Shown here: positions 11,401 to 25,300 of the stretch, piece after piece
How positions within the stretch are numbered: the stretch's first letter is position 1
Layout of the letters: every line of letters begins with the position of its first letter
Assembly (NCBI GenBank): GCA_024704765.1
Contig: JAKMXF010000354.1
Location: 1 to 46,684 of the forward strand
Length of the DNA: 46,684 nt
Direction of reading: 5' to 3'
Source of the DNA: Oopsacas minuta
Lineage: Eukaryota; Porifera; Hexactinellida; Lyssacinosida; Leucopsacidae
Notes under the pieces: model-generated
Told to the model about the DNA's origin: nothing
The model's input: the letters and a program-made list of their open reading frames with translations, nothing else
The model's database searches: none
Position numbers and translations under genes: made by a program

Positions 11401-14400
11401 TATATTGTCATAAATTGTATACTCTTTCCCGCTCCTATATATTGTGTAGTCTATATTCGTAGCTGCTATCTAGTAATTTGTATAGAATAACATATGTTTT
11501 TCAAGAATTTCAAAAAAATATTTTCGATTTACACTTTTTGAAAGTGTTAATTATAATAATTATTAGATAATTATTGATAATCAAAATATGTGGTAATTCA
11601 AAGCCTATTAAGAAACTATAATTTCTGACTTGATATTTGAATTCTACGTAGGCGAGTTACCCCAGATTGAAATTTCCAATCGGATTGAACAATTTTTACC
11701 AGAGTTATAGATGAAGTTCAATTTGTGCCATTTGTGCCACCTTTTGCCCAAGGTGGCACAAGTGGCCGCTACCAAGAGGTTATTTTGGAATTCAAGGGTT
11801 AGCATAGTCATATTATTCGAAAATATTACTTCGACTTATTCCTCCTAACCCTAGTTGATTTCCTTGTAGTGGCGCTTTTTCCTGCCACCTGTGCCACTTT
11901 TTCAAAAAGTGGCACAAGTGGGACAAATTGAAATTCTTTTATAACTTTGGTAAAAATTGTTCAATCCGATTGGAAATTTCAATCTGGGGTAACTCGCCTA
12001 CGTAGAATTCAAATATCAAGTCAGAAATTATAGTTTCTTAATAGGCTTTGAATTACCACATATTTTGATTATCAATAATTATCTAATAATTATTATAATT
12101 AACACTTTCAAAAAGTGTAAATCGAAAATATTTTTTTGAAATTCTTGAAAAACATATGTTATTCTATACAAATTACTAGATAGCAGCTACGAATATAGAC
12201 TACACAATATATAGGAGCGGGAAAGAGTATACAATTTATGACAATATATTTGTGTGTTCGAATACTTTTGTCCCCTGACTGTATATATACTAACGCGCTT
12301 CGCTTGCTCGCGCTGCGGCTTGCGAACACTGTGTTCGCATGGGGCTCGGCACTTCGTGCCTCGAATTGAGTAAAGTAGAAAAGTAGAAAAATATTCACAG
12401 AACGTTGGTGATAAATTCATATTTTTAATCAGCGTATCTGATTACCCCAGCATAACGGTTGAAAGAAAGTTTCTAGGATTGATTAGAAAAGTGTTTACTT
12501 TATACACCTAAAAAATAACAAATATTCACAATACGTGGTTGAAATATCATTTTCGGATTCAGTGTCTTGACTACCCCTATATATCTGTTGAGAGCAATTC
12601 TCTAAGTATATTTCGAGATTTCAACTATTTGTTTACTTTATATTCATAAAAACAACAATAAATGTACATATGAGAAACTTGAAATGTGAAAATCTGATCC
12701 CGCATGTTCGATGTATTTAGTGAAGTTTTATTGAATTCTATTTACTACCTTTGATAAACACGATAAATACATAGTTATGCGTCAATATCAAAATGGCATA
12801 CCGTAAATTCTTTCCTTGACAACGGACAAACAACAACTAAACAAACAACAATTGAGATTTAATGATATAGATACGCGGGGGTACTAGGAAAGTTTCGTCG
12901 TTAGATAGTGAAAGCATTAAATATAATTAATATGGTGCTCAGAGGCGTAACTAGGTTTTCTTCTTTGGTGTTGCCACTGGTGGGATTGCTACCAACCCCA
13001 AATAACATAGAGGTTACGTATGAAGTCACATGAGGCTAAATCAGGAGAATACGGTGGATGCGGCAGGGTAGATAAACCATTTGCTTGAATATTATCCATT
13101 GTATGAGCCGCTTTATGTGCTGGTGCATTATCATGGCGCCATCGAGTATGCATCGTAAGCCAGTTTTCGGTCGACGATGCTTGATCTCATCGAAGCTGCT
13201 TTCAAACAAACATTGGTATTCCATTTTGCAGGAATCGTAGCACCCTTTTCAAGTTTAACAACCTTTATCAAACCTTGAGGATTGAAGAAATTGCGTACAT
13301 CCTCCCTGACTACTAACTTTGGCCGTTTCACATGGGCAGGTTGAGGAGCATCTTCGAATACCCACAATTTCGCTTTCTCCTTTGGAGAAGGTCGTAGTGA
13401 TATATCCACGGTTCATCACCGGTAACAATGTCATATCTCCACCTCCCTTGGTCAGAGTTATATTGATCGAGCATATATTGACAAAATTCAACTCGGCCTT
13501 CGGTGGTTGCATCAACTTATGAGAGACCACCGACAACATAGCTTCCTGATAAACAGATGTTCATGTAAAATCGAATTAATAGCTGGAGATAAAATCTTCA
13601 GGGTTTCCTCTAACTGTTTGTAAGAATATCTTTTTGAAATGCAGAAACTATTAGGTGATGTGTAGTCTCATTACGCGCTATACAAAGGTGGTATCGCGAA
13701 TTCAAGATGGGTAGGACATCGTTTGAAGATGAACCTCGTTCTGGAAGACCAAACAAAGTTACATAAGAGATGGTGTGGATAGTGAAGTGTTTGCGAACCT
13801 ACATATCACTTCTGTTGATAACTCACACTTGAATTTGTAGTATATTATTACCCGTAATTCGATCTTGCCTAACGTTTCCATGGAGATATGAAAATATGCT
13901 AAATACATTAGAACTCGGATATAATGTACCCTCAAGGGAGAGAAAAAAAGTACGTCGTAACCGAAACTACGTCATAACTGAGTTATATATTACATAGAAT
14001 CCTATGTAATCTGAAAATTCTGGTTCAGAAATTTAGTATATTATATGCCGAAAAATGTTATATCCGAGTTCTATTGTAATTGTATCAATTTTGTGAATTT
14101 TCGTATGAAAATTTTTGTAACGATAAATTTGGCGTTTAGAACTTGTGGGAAAGTTTTAAGTTGATAGTGATAAAATTATATATCTAACGACAAGACTTTC
14201 CTAGTACCCCCTATCAGTGGCGTCGTGCTTGGAAATTTTCTGGGGGGGCACAGAGTCAATAATAAATCCCAAAAGAGTTATAAATATCATAATAAAAGTA
14301 CTCGAACTCTCTTTGGTTCAAACTATATTTCAAGTAATCTATGGAAAATACTATTATATTTGTAAATTAGTGTTCATATGTTCAGTACTGATATACACTA

Positions 14401-17400
14401 TTTCCTGGGAGTATTCCAAAATCTCTCGTGAATCTTCTCAAATGTTTTAGGGATTGAATTCATTCTGTTAGATTCAACGGACAATAACAGTAAATTACTT
14501 AACCTGTCTTCACACATTGTGCTACGTAATCGAGTCTTAATAAGCTTTCATTTTGAAAAAGAACGTTCACATGCGGAGGATGTCACTGGTAGTGTAAGAA
14601 TCAACCTATATAGAATGTTCAAATTGGGATATAAAACAAAAAATTAAGGGTTGGCCTATGTACATGATGTAACTATCAGTAGTATGCATCAAGACCAAAA
14701 GCGAAAAGCATTAGTCGATTCGGAGAAATAAACTATCTGGAGGCGGCTCATGAAATTTGGGGGGGCCCTGGCCCCCCCGGGCCCATAGAGCACGACGCCA
14801 CTGCCCCCTATATACGTAATATGATTACGTCACAACCACATTTAGGTTATTCTCCCACATTTCTGAGTTCTGAACACTTACCATCTGTAATTGTATTCAC
14901 TTATTCTCCTCTCTCACTCAACTGCTCAGTTGACTCAGTACCCGCCCCCGAATACTCTTGGACCAGAGACCTGATTCCTCTTAATGACGCGATTACTCAA
15001 GGGTAAATTAATGTTTTATTGTTTAGTTATAGTTTACTGATTAATTTGGGTACGTCTAACAACGAGATTACTAATATCATATCAGTGATAATTTTTACAA
15101 GAAACACGTTGGACAACCCTGTATCTTACCCAAACATTAAATTACGTTTATTCAGATATTTCTCTACTCCTGCACCTGGTATTCTTGTGAAGAATTCTCT
15201 CTTTAAAGAAGATAGCGGAAATTACACTTGTATGGTTTCCAACTCTGTAGGTTCAATACAACAGAGTACTTACATCACTATACTAGGTAATTATTATTCG
15301 TATAGTTGTAGTATATTGGACTGGCAATAATATCGAATATTTGTTTACCAAAATATTGATCAGGGATCATATTCTTGCTAGTTAGATAGAAATATGATGA
15401 GTGATAATTCTTATTCGTTTAGATGGTACTAGATTCATACATGAGCCTTCCTCTGGCTCTTTTGCGCTAGCACAAGATAACTATCTGGTATGTGAGGCTA
15501 GTGTAGATGAGGAACTCTCTCTATCGTTTAATTGGCAAAAAGATGGAATCGTTTTGCAGGTAAATAAAATGCCTTATGCGCGCTAAAATTTGTTTCTTTG
15601 TTGTATGCAACAGCTGCGTGCAACAAGTTATATCATGTATGGTGGGTCTAATGATTGTATATACTGAAGTTGATATATATTCCTCATCAGACTAACAACA
15701 GAGTGAGTTACGTATCTTCCCAGCAAGGAACTTTACTCTTCAAAGACGCCCAGCAGTCAGACACAGGAGAGTACCAGTGTATCGTAGAAGCTACAGATAA
15801 TAATTCCGGTGTTATAGCAGATAGTTATCTCTTCTCAAGACTCGTATCTATTCGAGTACTCAGTAAGAATGCCCAATTATCAATTTTTACTTGTATGGCA
15901 TTGTAATGTTACTTATGTTGGCTAAGCGGAACAAATACGTAACTCTGTTAAAATCTAAGCAGTGCACCTTCAGTATGCAATTGTATAATCTATTTTCTCT
16001 CTAGTCTATATACATAAATTTATCTACAGTCATTATTAATACTAAATGATAAATCAATTAGTGAAAAATAAGAAGTCTGCAAAAAATATCAGAGTTACAA
16101 GTACAATAGTCTAATAATTGTTTAATCTTTGAGGAAGGCTAATTCCTCTTGGAGGAACTCCACAAGTTGGGCTTGTTCTAAGTAATAAGTTAAGTTGCTG
16201 CATTAGTGACTGTCTGTATTTACTTTTGTATTAATAGATGTTTCTGCGGCTCCGACTGACCTGACGGTTACTGGTGTAAATGATACCAGTTTTACTCTGA
16301 GTTGGATATCAGCATCTATCCAACCTTCCTCCTTCTTCCACATATTTATATCTGTAAGATGAATAATAGAGCATAGAATAGATACATTACCTTAAATCTA
16401 TCCTATGTAGATACAGTTTATGAATGGCACTGTACAAACTGCTAATTCTTATCAAGTGGAGGAACCTGCTTTCTTAACAGGTCTCTTGCCGTATACTCTG
16501 TACTCGATACAGGTATCTGGAAGTGTTATCGGTCCCAAAAGTCAGCCTCCTTTACAGATACGTACTAAACAAGCTGGTTAGTTGCTTTATCTTATTGTTA
16601 CATAATATATTTTAGAGATAGAATGTTGTGGCTATTAAATATTAAAATCGTTTAGTTCCTACCTCAAGTCCAGTCGGATTATATTCATTTCTCATTAAAG
16701 AAGACTCACTAATGCTTAAGTGGGAGGTAAGTTCAAATACAGCTCTTATCCGTATTCTACCGTATCCAAATAATCTGGTACCGCTCGAAACGAATATCAG
16801 TATTAGGGGCTGCCTTAATGAATCCAGATACGAATACGTACTGATAATAGTTATTAAAGTTTGTCTTTAGCAAGGTTGCAACCGAATAATATTTGGCGAA
16901 TAGTTCAATATTTGGTTACCAAATGAATATCCGTATTCGGTATTTGGTTACCAAACGAATATCCATATTCGGTATTTGGTTACCAAATGAATATCCGCAT
17001 TCGGTATTTGGTTACCAAATGAATATCCGCATTCGGTATTTGGTTACCAAATGAATATCCATATTTGGTATTTGGTTACTAAATGAATATCCATATTCGG
17101 TATTTGGTTACCAAATGAATATCCGCATTCGGTATTTGGTTACCAAATGAATATCCATATTCGGTATTTGGTTACCAAATGAATATCCATATTCGGTATT
17201 TGGTTGGTCCAAACCGAATATTATTAGTATTCGGTTAAGCAACTATTCATGAATACTGATATTCGGTTCGATCGTTTTCAACCTTGGTCTTTAGCATCCT
17301 CCAGAGAGACTATCAGATGGGAGTGGAAGGAATGGAAAAATTGTCAGTTATGAAATCTCACTAAGCTCACAGCTGATCTCAACTAGAATATTCGATAATT

Positions 17401-20400
17401 CTTCTAATTACACTTTATATCAGCTGACTGACTTATCTCCTTACACATTGTATAGTGTGATTGTGACAGCTGTAGGAACTGAAGGAAGAAGTCCTCCTTC
17501 CTCAAGTCTTCTAGTTAGGACACTAGCTGCAGGTTTGTAATCTGGTCGTTAATTCATAAGTACTTCTTATATTAATGAGAATATGCTATGAATAGAAATT
17601 AATTGATTCTCGAATCTACATATATTTGTAGATTTACACTCCATAAATGGAGATAGTATATACTTAGTATTAATTATATATGGAGTATATCAGGATTATT
17701 CATGCTAACTTATATTGAACTCTAAACTCGTTTAAATTACAACAAAACCGATTTGTAACATTAATGAATCTTTCAATGGGTAAAGTCCAATCTTGAATTA
17801 CGTAGTCACGGCGATCATACTTTTAAGGTAACTTTATCCCACGCATGCTCATGGGGCACAGAACAATATGGAAGTAGTTATGATTAAACATCCACATGAA
17901 TAATATATACTACAGCCTACTGGTAACAATCTCTGTTGGAGAATATGTTTATTAGTGACATGGATAATGTGCGACATCCATCCACCGCGTATCCTGGGAA
18001 ATGGATAAATGCGATTGAGTTGGAATATGGCTACTTTTGGGAACCATGCTGTGTACATATGTTTGTATTCTAAACTGTAGTTAAACTTTCAAATTGCGAT
18101 TGACCCTAAAGATTAGATTTCAATTCAATAGCTAGTCAGGATAATATTGTCCGTCACATGATACGATCCTTCAGGTTTTTTATTATCCATGATCCATCCA
18201 AATTCCATTTAATGGCCTTCTGAGGCAATACGCCAGCTCTTACGTGGCTTTAGGTTAGTACTCTGAGCATTTTGGAAGACATTTCCAAAACTTTATTATT
18301 CTTCCATCCAACTGCTGGTGTACTTATAATTTGGGTAACTGTCTGCCTGTCTACGAACATTAACTTCTTCAATGATTCATCACAATTTTATCTAATATAT
18401 AAAATTGACCATATAACTTATTACAGTTTGATTTTCGAGACTTCAACACTACTTGATCGGTTCATGAATACGCTTGGCAGCACGGAGTTATATAAGTTAT
18501 TCGAGCACGCTCTTAGAGCTCATACTCTGAATTTTCCATATGCCTAAAACAGTAAATTTGTGTTACGGTTTAGGTAAAGATCCTCTATTTTCGCTTCTAA
18601 ATATAATTTCGTCAAAGATCCTACGCCTAAAGGAGCGTCCGGCGCTCCTAGATATTTCCTTGCTTGGTAGCGTCGAACCACTATGTAATCTGGTACAACA
18701 ACCACGTTAACCACTAGTATCCACAGTTATTAGTGTTTAGTGGTTAGTGTAAATTGAAACAAACTAAATCATAACGATTCTAATGTTTTAATTCACAACT
18801 GTCATACTTAGTATAATACTCCTTACACGAGAGGAGGGACTCTACAAATATGGATTCAATTATTATACGTAAATAGTTTTTAGGATTTTCACTATTTTTC
18901 CAAAATATTTTGGTTTACAAACATTTACAAATCACATTTCATCAATATGAAAAGTATATAGAAAATTCGGGACCAAATGACTAGTATTCGACTTTGCATT
19001 GGGCAGATATACGTAAATATTATTGTGATGTTCTTTGTATGTGCTTCTTCGACTAATTGATTTGAATAATTCATAATTCATGGAGATTTCTATGTATTTG
19101 TCAACTTAGGTCTCCTTTATTCTTTCATCTTAAGAAAGGAAAATATAATACTAGTTTTCCACATTTGGCGATCAATTTTGATAATATAAACTTCTGAATA
19201 TTAATTGAATGTGGTTTAGGATTCTAATAAAGCATATTAAATATTTCTAAATAATACATATCACGAAATAAATATGAAATATACATACGAGTTGGTCAGC
19301 TACCGGCTACCCTATATTGTATTATGTAATCAATTTCTTTTGGAAGATTTTAAATTTTGAATAGGGTAATATCCATAATACTATAGTAACTATACAGATT
19401 AATACAATCTTTTGTAGAATAATTTTTATATTATAAATAATTACTATATATTATTTTAACGCTGTAACCGCCATTCTTAATGAGTTATAAAATTCTTTTA
19501 GTTTGCTTACGTAAAATTAGCAATGTAGGAATTTTCCCTATGATTTACCTTACGAATAATTAACAAGTGTTTTCCACAGGGGTCGGTAATTATTATTTCT
19601 AAAATAATTTCATATATCAAATTGATGATTACTTAATAATTAATTATATTTAATTCATGGTAGCGAGTCTTTAATATATTTGTAAACATAAGATTACGCG
19701 CTAAAATATTTATTTCTAACAGTATACAGATGCTTAACTTTCAATTTCTATTATCCTATGGTGAATTGATGTCTATGAACTCCAACACCACTTTACTTAT
19801 TTACTTGAGTCAGATAGACTAAGCTATTGTATTCTGTGAAAAGATGAATTGTATGGTAAATGTTTAGTTGTACTTTCCATATAAACTACTACTCCATCTA
19901 ACACCTCTATAATAGACATTACTAATCTTATTTGCTTGATTAATGCTTACATGAGATTTAAAGATCTGGAAAGATTTATATTATTAGACCGCGAGTGTAA
20001 ACTGAGTGTTTTGATTTAAACTGAATCAATTCCATCCGGGGAGTATCCAATGGGGGATAGCAATTAATTTACCCTATACAGTATATATTATCACAATAAT
20101 ACATTATCGATTCGTGATAAAAGTGAGGTAAATCGGTTGGATTTAAAGTAGAATTATATAATATAAAGTAAGGAAAATCAAAATGTTATCGATTAAATTG
20201 TAATTATACTAAAACTGATATATTTTGTGTTTATAACATATAATAGAAGCTAGAACGTTTGACAATTTGTGAATCAAATAAATTATCTCTTTACAATAAA
20301 ATTAGTTAGTCATATTCTCTAAGTAATTCTTCTTCATTTTCTCCTATATCTTGAGTTGCTTTTCTCGTGATTCTTTTGTTGAACAGAGTGTGAAGGCGCG

Positions 20401-22353
20401 TAGCCTTTGTAGGGCCAAGACCCGGACAAGCCAACAGCTCTGTTTTGCTTGCTTTCATTACTCGTTCCATTTTACCGAAATGTCGTAGCAGAGTCTGTGA
20501 ATCTGTTGAGTTTACAGACTTAACCGAGGTTAAACACTCTCCCGCCCTCTTGTGGAAGTCAGTCTCTGCTTTCTCCATAATTAAGCCAGGAGGCTTATGT
20601 TCATACCTCTTATATGTTTCTATGTATTTAGCTGCTTCAGAGTTTCCATACGATAGCACCAATGTTAAATCACTTCTCATGACTGTCTGTGTGAGTTCCA
20701 TTAAAATATCTTTAACATTTGTCATATCAATAAGTACAAGCAGAACTTTGAGGTTATATTTCTGCATGCCTTCCTGTCCTATCCTTTCGTGTATGTACTC
20801 AGGGTGTAGACTGTGGTAACGTACACTTAGAAACAACACACAACTCCTCTCTCCTACTTCGAAGTCTGGACACACATCGGATACCTCCCATGGTGTATCC
20901 CTAATGTGTGGAATCAATGGGTTCTTCCTCTGACAAGGGTGGATGAGTAAGCGGGAAGAACGAGTGCTCACTTCAGTTGATAACTTTGCCATTTACTCTA
21001 TGTAAATAAATATATGGCATAATTTTATAATATTAATATGAAGGGAAATTTATCCAATTAGTGCGATTCGCTTGCTAGGTCGCTGTGGGAGAGGCAGCCA
21101 TATGCTCGGCATATCGTACCTCAGATTTAGCTTAAGTTTCAAACGGGTAAATTTCTTATAATGCTTTTGCTCGCTACGCTACCGCTATCCTATGGTTTAT
21201 TGTAGTTCCTCTGGTTTTTGTTTATTGACCTCGGCACTTCGTGCATTGAGTATTAAAAATTCTCAAATTTTCAATTTTTATACAGTCACGGTGACGTAAT
21301 AAATTTTCAAACGTTTAATTACTGCTATGAGTAACCAGGTGCATGGCTGTAGGTATAAGAACGTTATAGTCTCTTGGAAATTTGTTCCCGACATTATTTA
21401 GTAAAGATCCAAAATAAAAGATTGTAACTTTTAAAGAAATCTTAAATACATAATTGTAGAATCAAAATACATAAAGGAAATATAAAGCTTAGGAAAAACA
21501 AATACGTATACATCATAAATCAGTTTACACAAATCAGAGTAACATATACTATATTAAATTCTTGAGTCTTAGATTAATATTATTTTGCATCCGATTTTTC
21601 TCATCGATAGATTTCAGAAAAATTAATTCTGTCATAAGTCTCTTGGGGGGGGGGGGTCATACGAAGAAGCTTTAGGTTGTGATTCAGTAGGTCGTCGACA
21701 CAAACACAACTTCCTTAATGTATTTATCCATAATTTACGCGCCTCTTTAACAGCCAGAGTTTAAAGTGCTACACTCCCCATAATGAAAAGAAGAAATTAC
21801 TTAGATTACTTAATTCTGGATTGTAGTACTGTACAATTTTGACTACAGCACGATGTATTGGTTCCATGTCTAGTCACACAAGCTAAATACAGCTCTACAT
21901 AGGAATTGAATGTATTTGTAAAAGAGGATCTAATACCGAAGTCCATAATCAGAAACAGAGCTATCGCTGTGAAATATATTATGACTCCTAGAGTCCGTAT
22001 TATGAATTGTGTCTGTTTCTTGTTCATAGTAGTTAGAATCTGATTTTTCATTCTCAGCTGATTTATTATTAATAGAACACTTGTAAGAGACAAACCAACG
22101 GTTAATGACAGAGGAAATACAAACATAATTACTATAGCGGTTAAGTCCGGTGTACAGATTAATGGTGCAATGATGATAACATAACGCTAGGGTCTACTGC
22201 CAGTATATGATTAGAATTAGCAATGGAACACTAGTCGATATCAAGAATAAGACAAGATGTGGCTTCCAATTTGTTGTGTCAATGTTCCGTAGCCTGAATG
22301 GAAAAGCTATTATGAGCAATACTGAGATTACGTCACTATTCCTAGGATTGACC

Positions 22354-22385
<32 letters not shown>

Positions 22386-25300
22386 CGTAGCTACACTCCC
22401 AGCTACTCGAGCCATGATACGGTACACATTTCTTGCTGGATACCACGACCCACAAATAGGGACACGCATACTCCCATTGCTTGTGTATGAGTATTCACAA
22501 TGTAAACTCACATTTACACTACGGCTACCAAATTAGAACACATTTAATATTTGTAATAACTTACCCTATTATTTCAGTGGATGCCAGTTATAAGAACACC
22601 GGATATAAGCACCATCCTCTCGAAAACGGTTCTCACACATTCCTGTATATTTATGCCGTTATTAGAACATATATTGCCACGCTCAAGCAGTTGCGGCGTT
22701 AACCAGCCGCTACTGGTGGGGCACATGTTATTTAATTGGGGCAGACTTGCATAATGAGGTGGGTACGCTCAATTACCCCATCCTCGCGCGCCTCTGCTCC
22801 CAAGGGGGTTCATATAACCGCCATCGACTGTACTCATATGATTTGTCCTAACTCCTAACCTATAAATCCGAGACTTGAGTTATTGATAACGTCGCATATA
22901 CTGTCAATCCGTTGTGTTTGTGTTGACAGTGCCAGTTACATTTACCTGTTTACAGAGTAAATATATAATATAGGAGCGCGGTTCGCTTGCTCGCGCTACG
23001 CGGTTGCGAACACTTCTTGTTTACACTCGGGCCTACGGCCCTCGAGTACATAAACTCATAATCTTAATCGTAGCAAACACGACACTGCCATAATCTTAAA
23101 ATTTTGCCATAGCCCCATCAGTGGCAGCCTCCTCGCGCTGCTTCTTAACCAAAGTAACTCATTGAAGAGGACTATGTATTACATATAATGTAACAATTAT
23201 CCGTTATAACCAGACTACCAAAGTAATAGCACTGTACTTGTTATTAACTATTCTCTTAGTTTTATCATTCTAATAGAACCTTCAGAGGAACCTAAAGAAA
23301 TTTCTTGCAGAGCAAGAAGTTATACAAGTGTTGCATGTAGAGTAGAGCTACCCTATTCTACTGGTAGAAACGGATATATTGATGGATACGAGGTAAGTTA
23401 ACCTGTATTTGTTGGCTTCATTATACACTTTCTTACATTTTGTCCAAGGCAGACCTGTAGACAACTTTCCAGAAATATTTTCATATATGAATTCGCTCAT
23501 TTCCATGAAATCTCAAGCTCGAGTAATGTATTATTTAATCTGACACTGCCCTGATGTATTTACGCTAGGCTAATTAATTATTTAGATTTACATGGCGCCA
23601 GATGTAGGGTAATTATAAATTATCGAAAATGGAAAATCTACACATCACTTGGCTGTAATTATATTTGAGAATTTGAATTAGGCAACAGACAAACATTATT
23701 GTATTATAGGTTAGCTATAGAGAAGTGGATACAGAAGAATGGGACCGCATTTATGTGGGAAACAACGCTATCCTATCTTATGTGGGAGATATACGGGAGT
23801 TTTTTATTTCAGATTTATTACCCAACACCATGTACTATCTTAACGTGTCTCTATACAACAATGTGTCTAATTCAATTAGAGTAGGCCCATTCCTATCTGT
23901 TGGTCTTGTTGCTACTAGTAATCCAGGTTTGTTAGTGTACTAAATTATTGAATTTATTTAATCAATAATTCTATGTATAGTGCCAAGGTTAATTTTCAAG
24001 TAAAAGTTGATAGTTTGTATCCACGAAAGATTGCGCAAGCTATTTCACAAAACTATTTTTTGGTTTCAAAGTTAATTAAAAACCCAATATATTTTAGTCT
24101 AAGTGTGTTGTCTGTACAATTTGTGAAACAACAACAAATCAAATATTAATTACTTAGATTCATTAATATTAGTAACCAGCATTCATTAGTTGAGTATTTC
24201 TATATTAATTAATATATACTCCCTTAGTTCCAGGAGCTCCTAGTCAGTTGATATTATCAACAATTAACTCCAATTCAATAACAGCAAGCTGGTCACTTCC
24301 ATCCCGTCTGGATTCTGAGGTAACAAACTACGAGCTGATCCTATCACAACTGTCTGGCCCTACCCACAAACTCAAGCTTCTAGTGCTTGATTTGAATAGC
24401 TCTGTCAGTAGTTATACATTCTCAGGACTGGACGCTGATACAAGTTATTCTGTATCTGTAGCTGCTGGGAATAGCAATGGATTAGGGTTTGAGATGGAGA
24501 ATCAGACAACCTTAAATCCAGGTCCTCCCTCCCCTCCTAACTTCAGAATATCCATCTATGGCAGTACTGTATTTCTAGAGTTCTCTCCTGGTGCTACTGG
24601 AGGTAGTCCTATCCTCAGCTACAGACTGGAGTACTCATGGAATGGAGAGAATTGGTTGGAGATAAACACGTTTAACAGCTCTGCCAGAAAGTATAGTACA
24701 AGATCTCTCCCTCCCGGCACATTCCTTATTAGAGCAGTTGTAGTAACTCTATTAGGAGAGGCTGGGAGCGAGGAATTAATAATAATTATTCCAGATCGAT
24801 CTCTACTGAACGAACTCAGTGTTCAGATAGTAATAGGAGTTGCTGTGCTACTTCTCATACTGTCAGTGATAGCTGCTACAGGTTGTATATGTATCCTATA
24901 CATCAGACGGAAAAGTAGAATTAATTATAAATTTAGTCGTAATAATATATTGCCGAAAATAAATACGCAACACTATTCTTCTGATTCTATTCAAGACTCT
25001 TGGGACGAGACATGTAATGAACAGGTCAGGACACAGTATTTGACTGAGGAACAGATCGTGATTGGAACGCCTCCTGACTATGGTAACTTCGAAATAGGAA
25101 GCACCGTCCAATCTATAGAGGGCATATTTACTCCCGTTTATCTTACAACCTCACATCTACTCCATCTCTCTCCTTCTATCTCTTCTCTGCAGAAGCCTTT
25201 TAAGAACGACTGTAGTCTCTATCCTGTTTGGAGTAAGCCACCTCTCTTTGAGTCTCCTGCACACGAACCAGTGCCCACTACAGAGTCAAGGAGCTATGTT

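Larger units (their letters stand above)
12877..14211. mobile_element. Rearranged mariner-type transposon
   Basis: Terminal inverted repeats of 31 bp at 12877-12907 and 14181-14211 match at 29 of 31 positions (GGGGGTACTAGGAAAGT start). The interior holds mariner transposase fragments, but the N-terminal and catalytic parts lie on opposite strands, so an internal inversion or a second insertion has occurred. A pogo-like MITE is nested at 13906-14076 and a hAT element abuts the right end. TA follows the right end, while the left flank no longer shows an intact TA. Confidence 0.8.

Noticed and set aside
12159-12420. Open frames on the - strand
   Set aside because: Mirror copies of frames in the other arm of the Tc1-like palindrome; no protein family.
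16908-17205. Second array resembling a CRISPR
   Set aside because: Contiguous 32-bp units without spacers, inside a transposon.
20445-20819. + strand frame opposite ERCC1
   Set aside because: Antisense shadow of a conserved coding region.
22194-22536. Overlapping frames rich in Ser-Leu or Arg-Glu
   Set aside because: The repeats come from the (AG)n microsatellite; only the flanking - strand segments are receptor-like.
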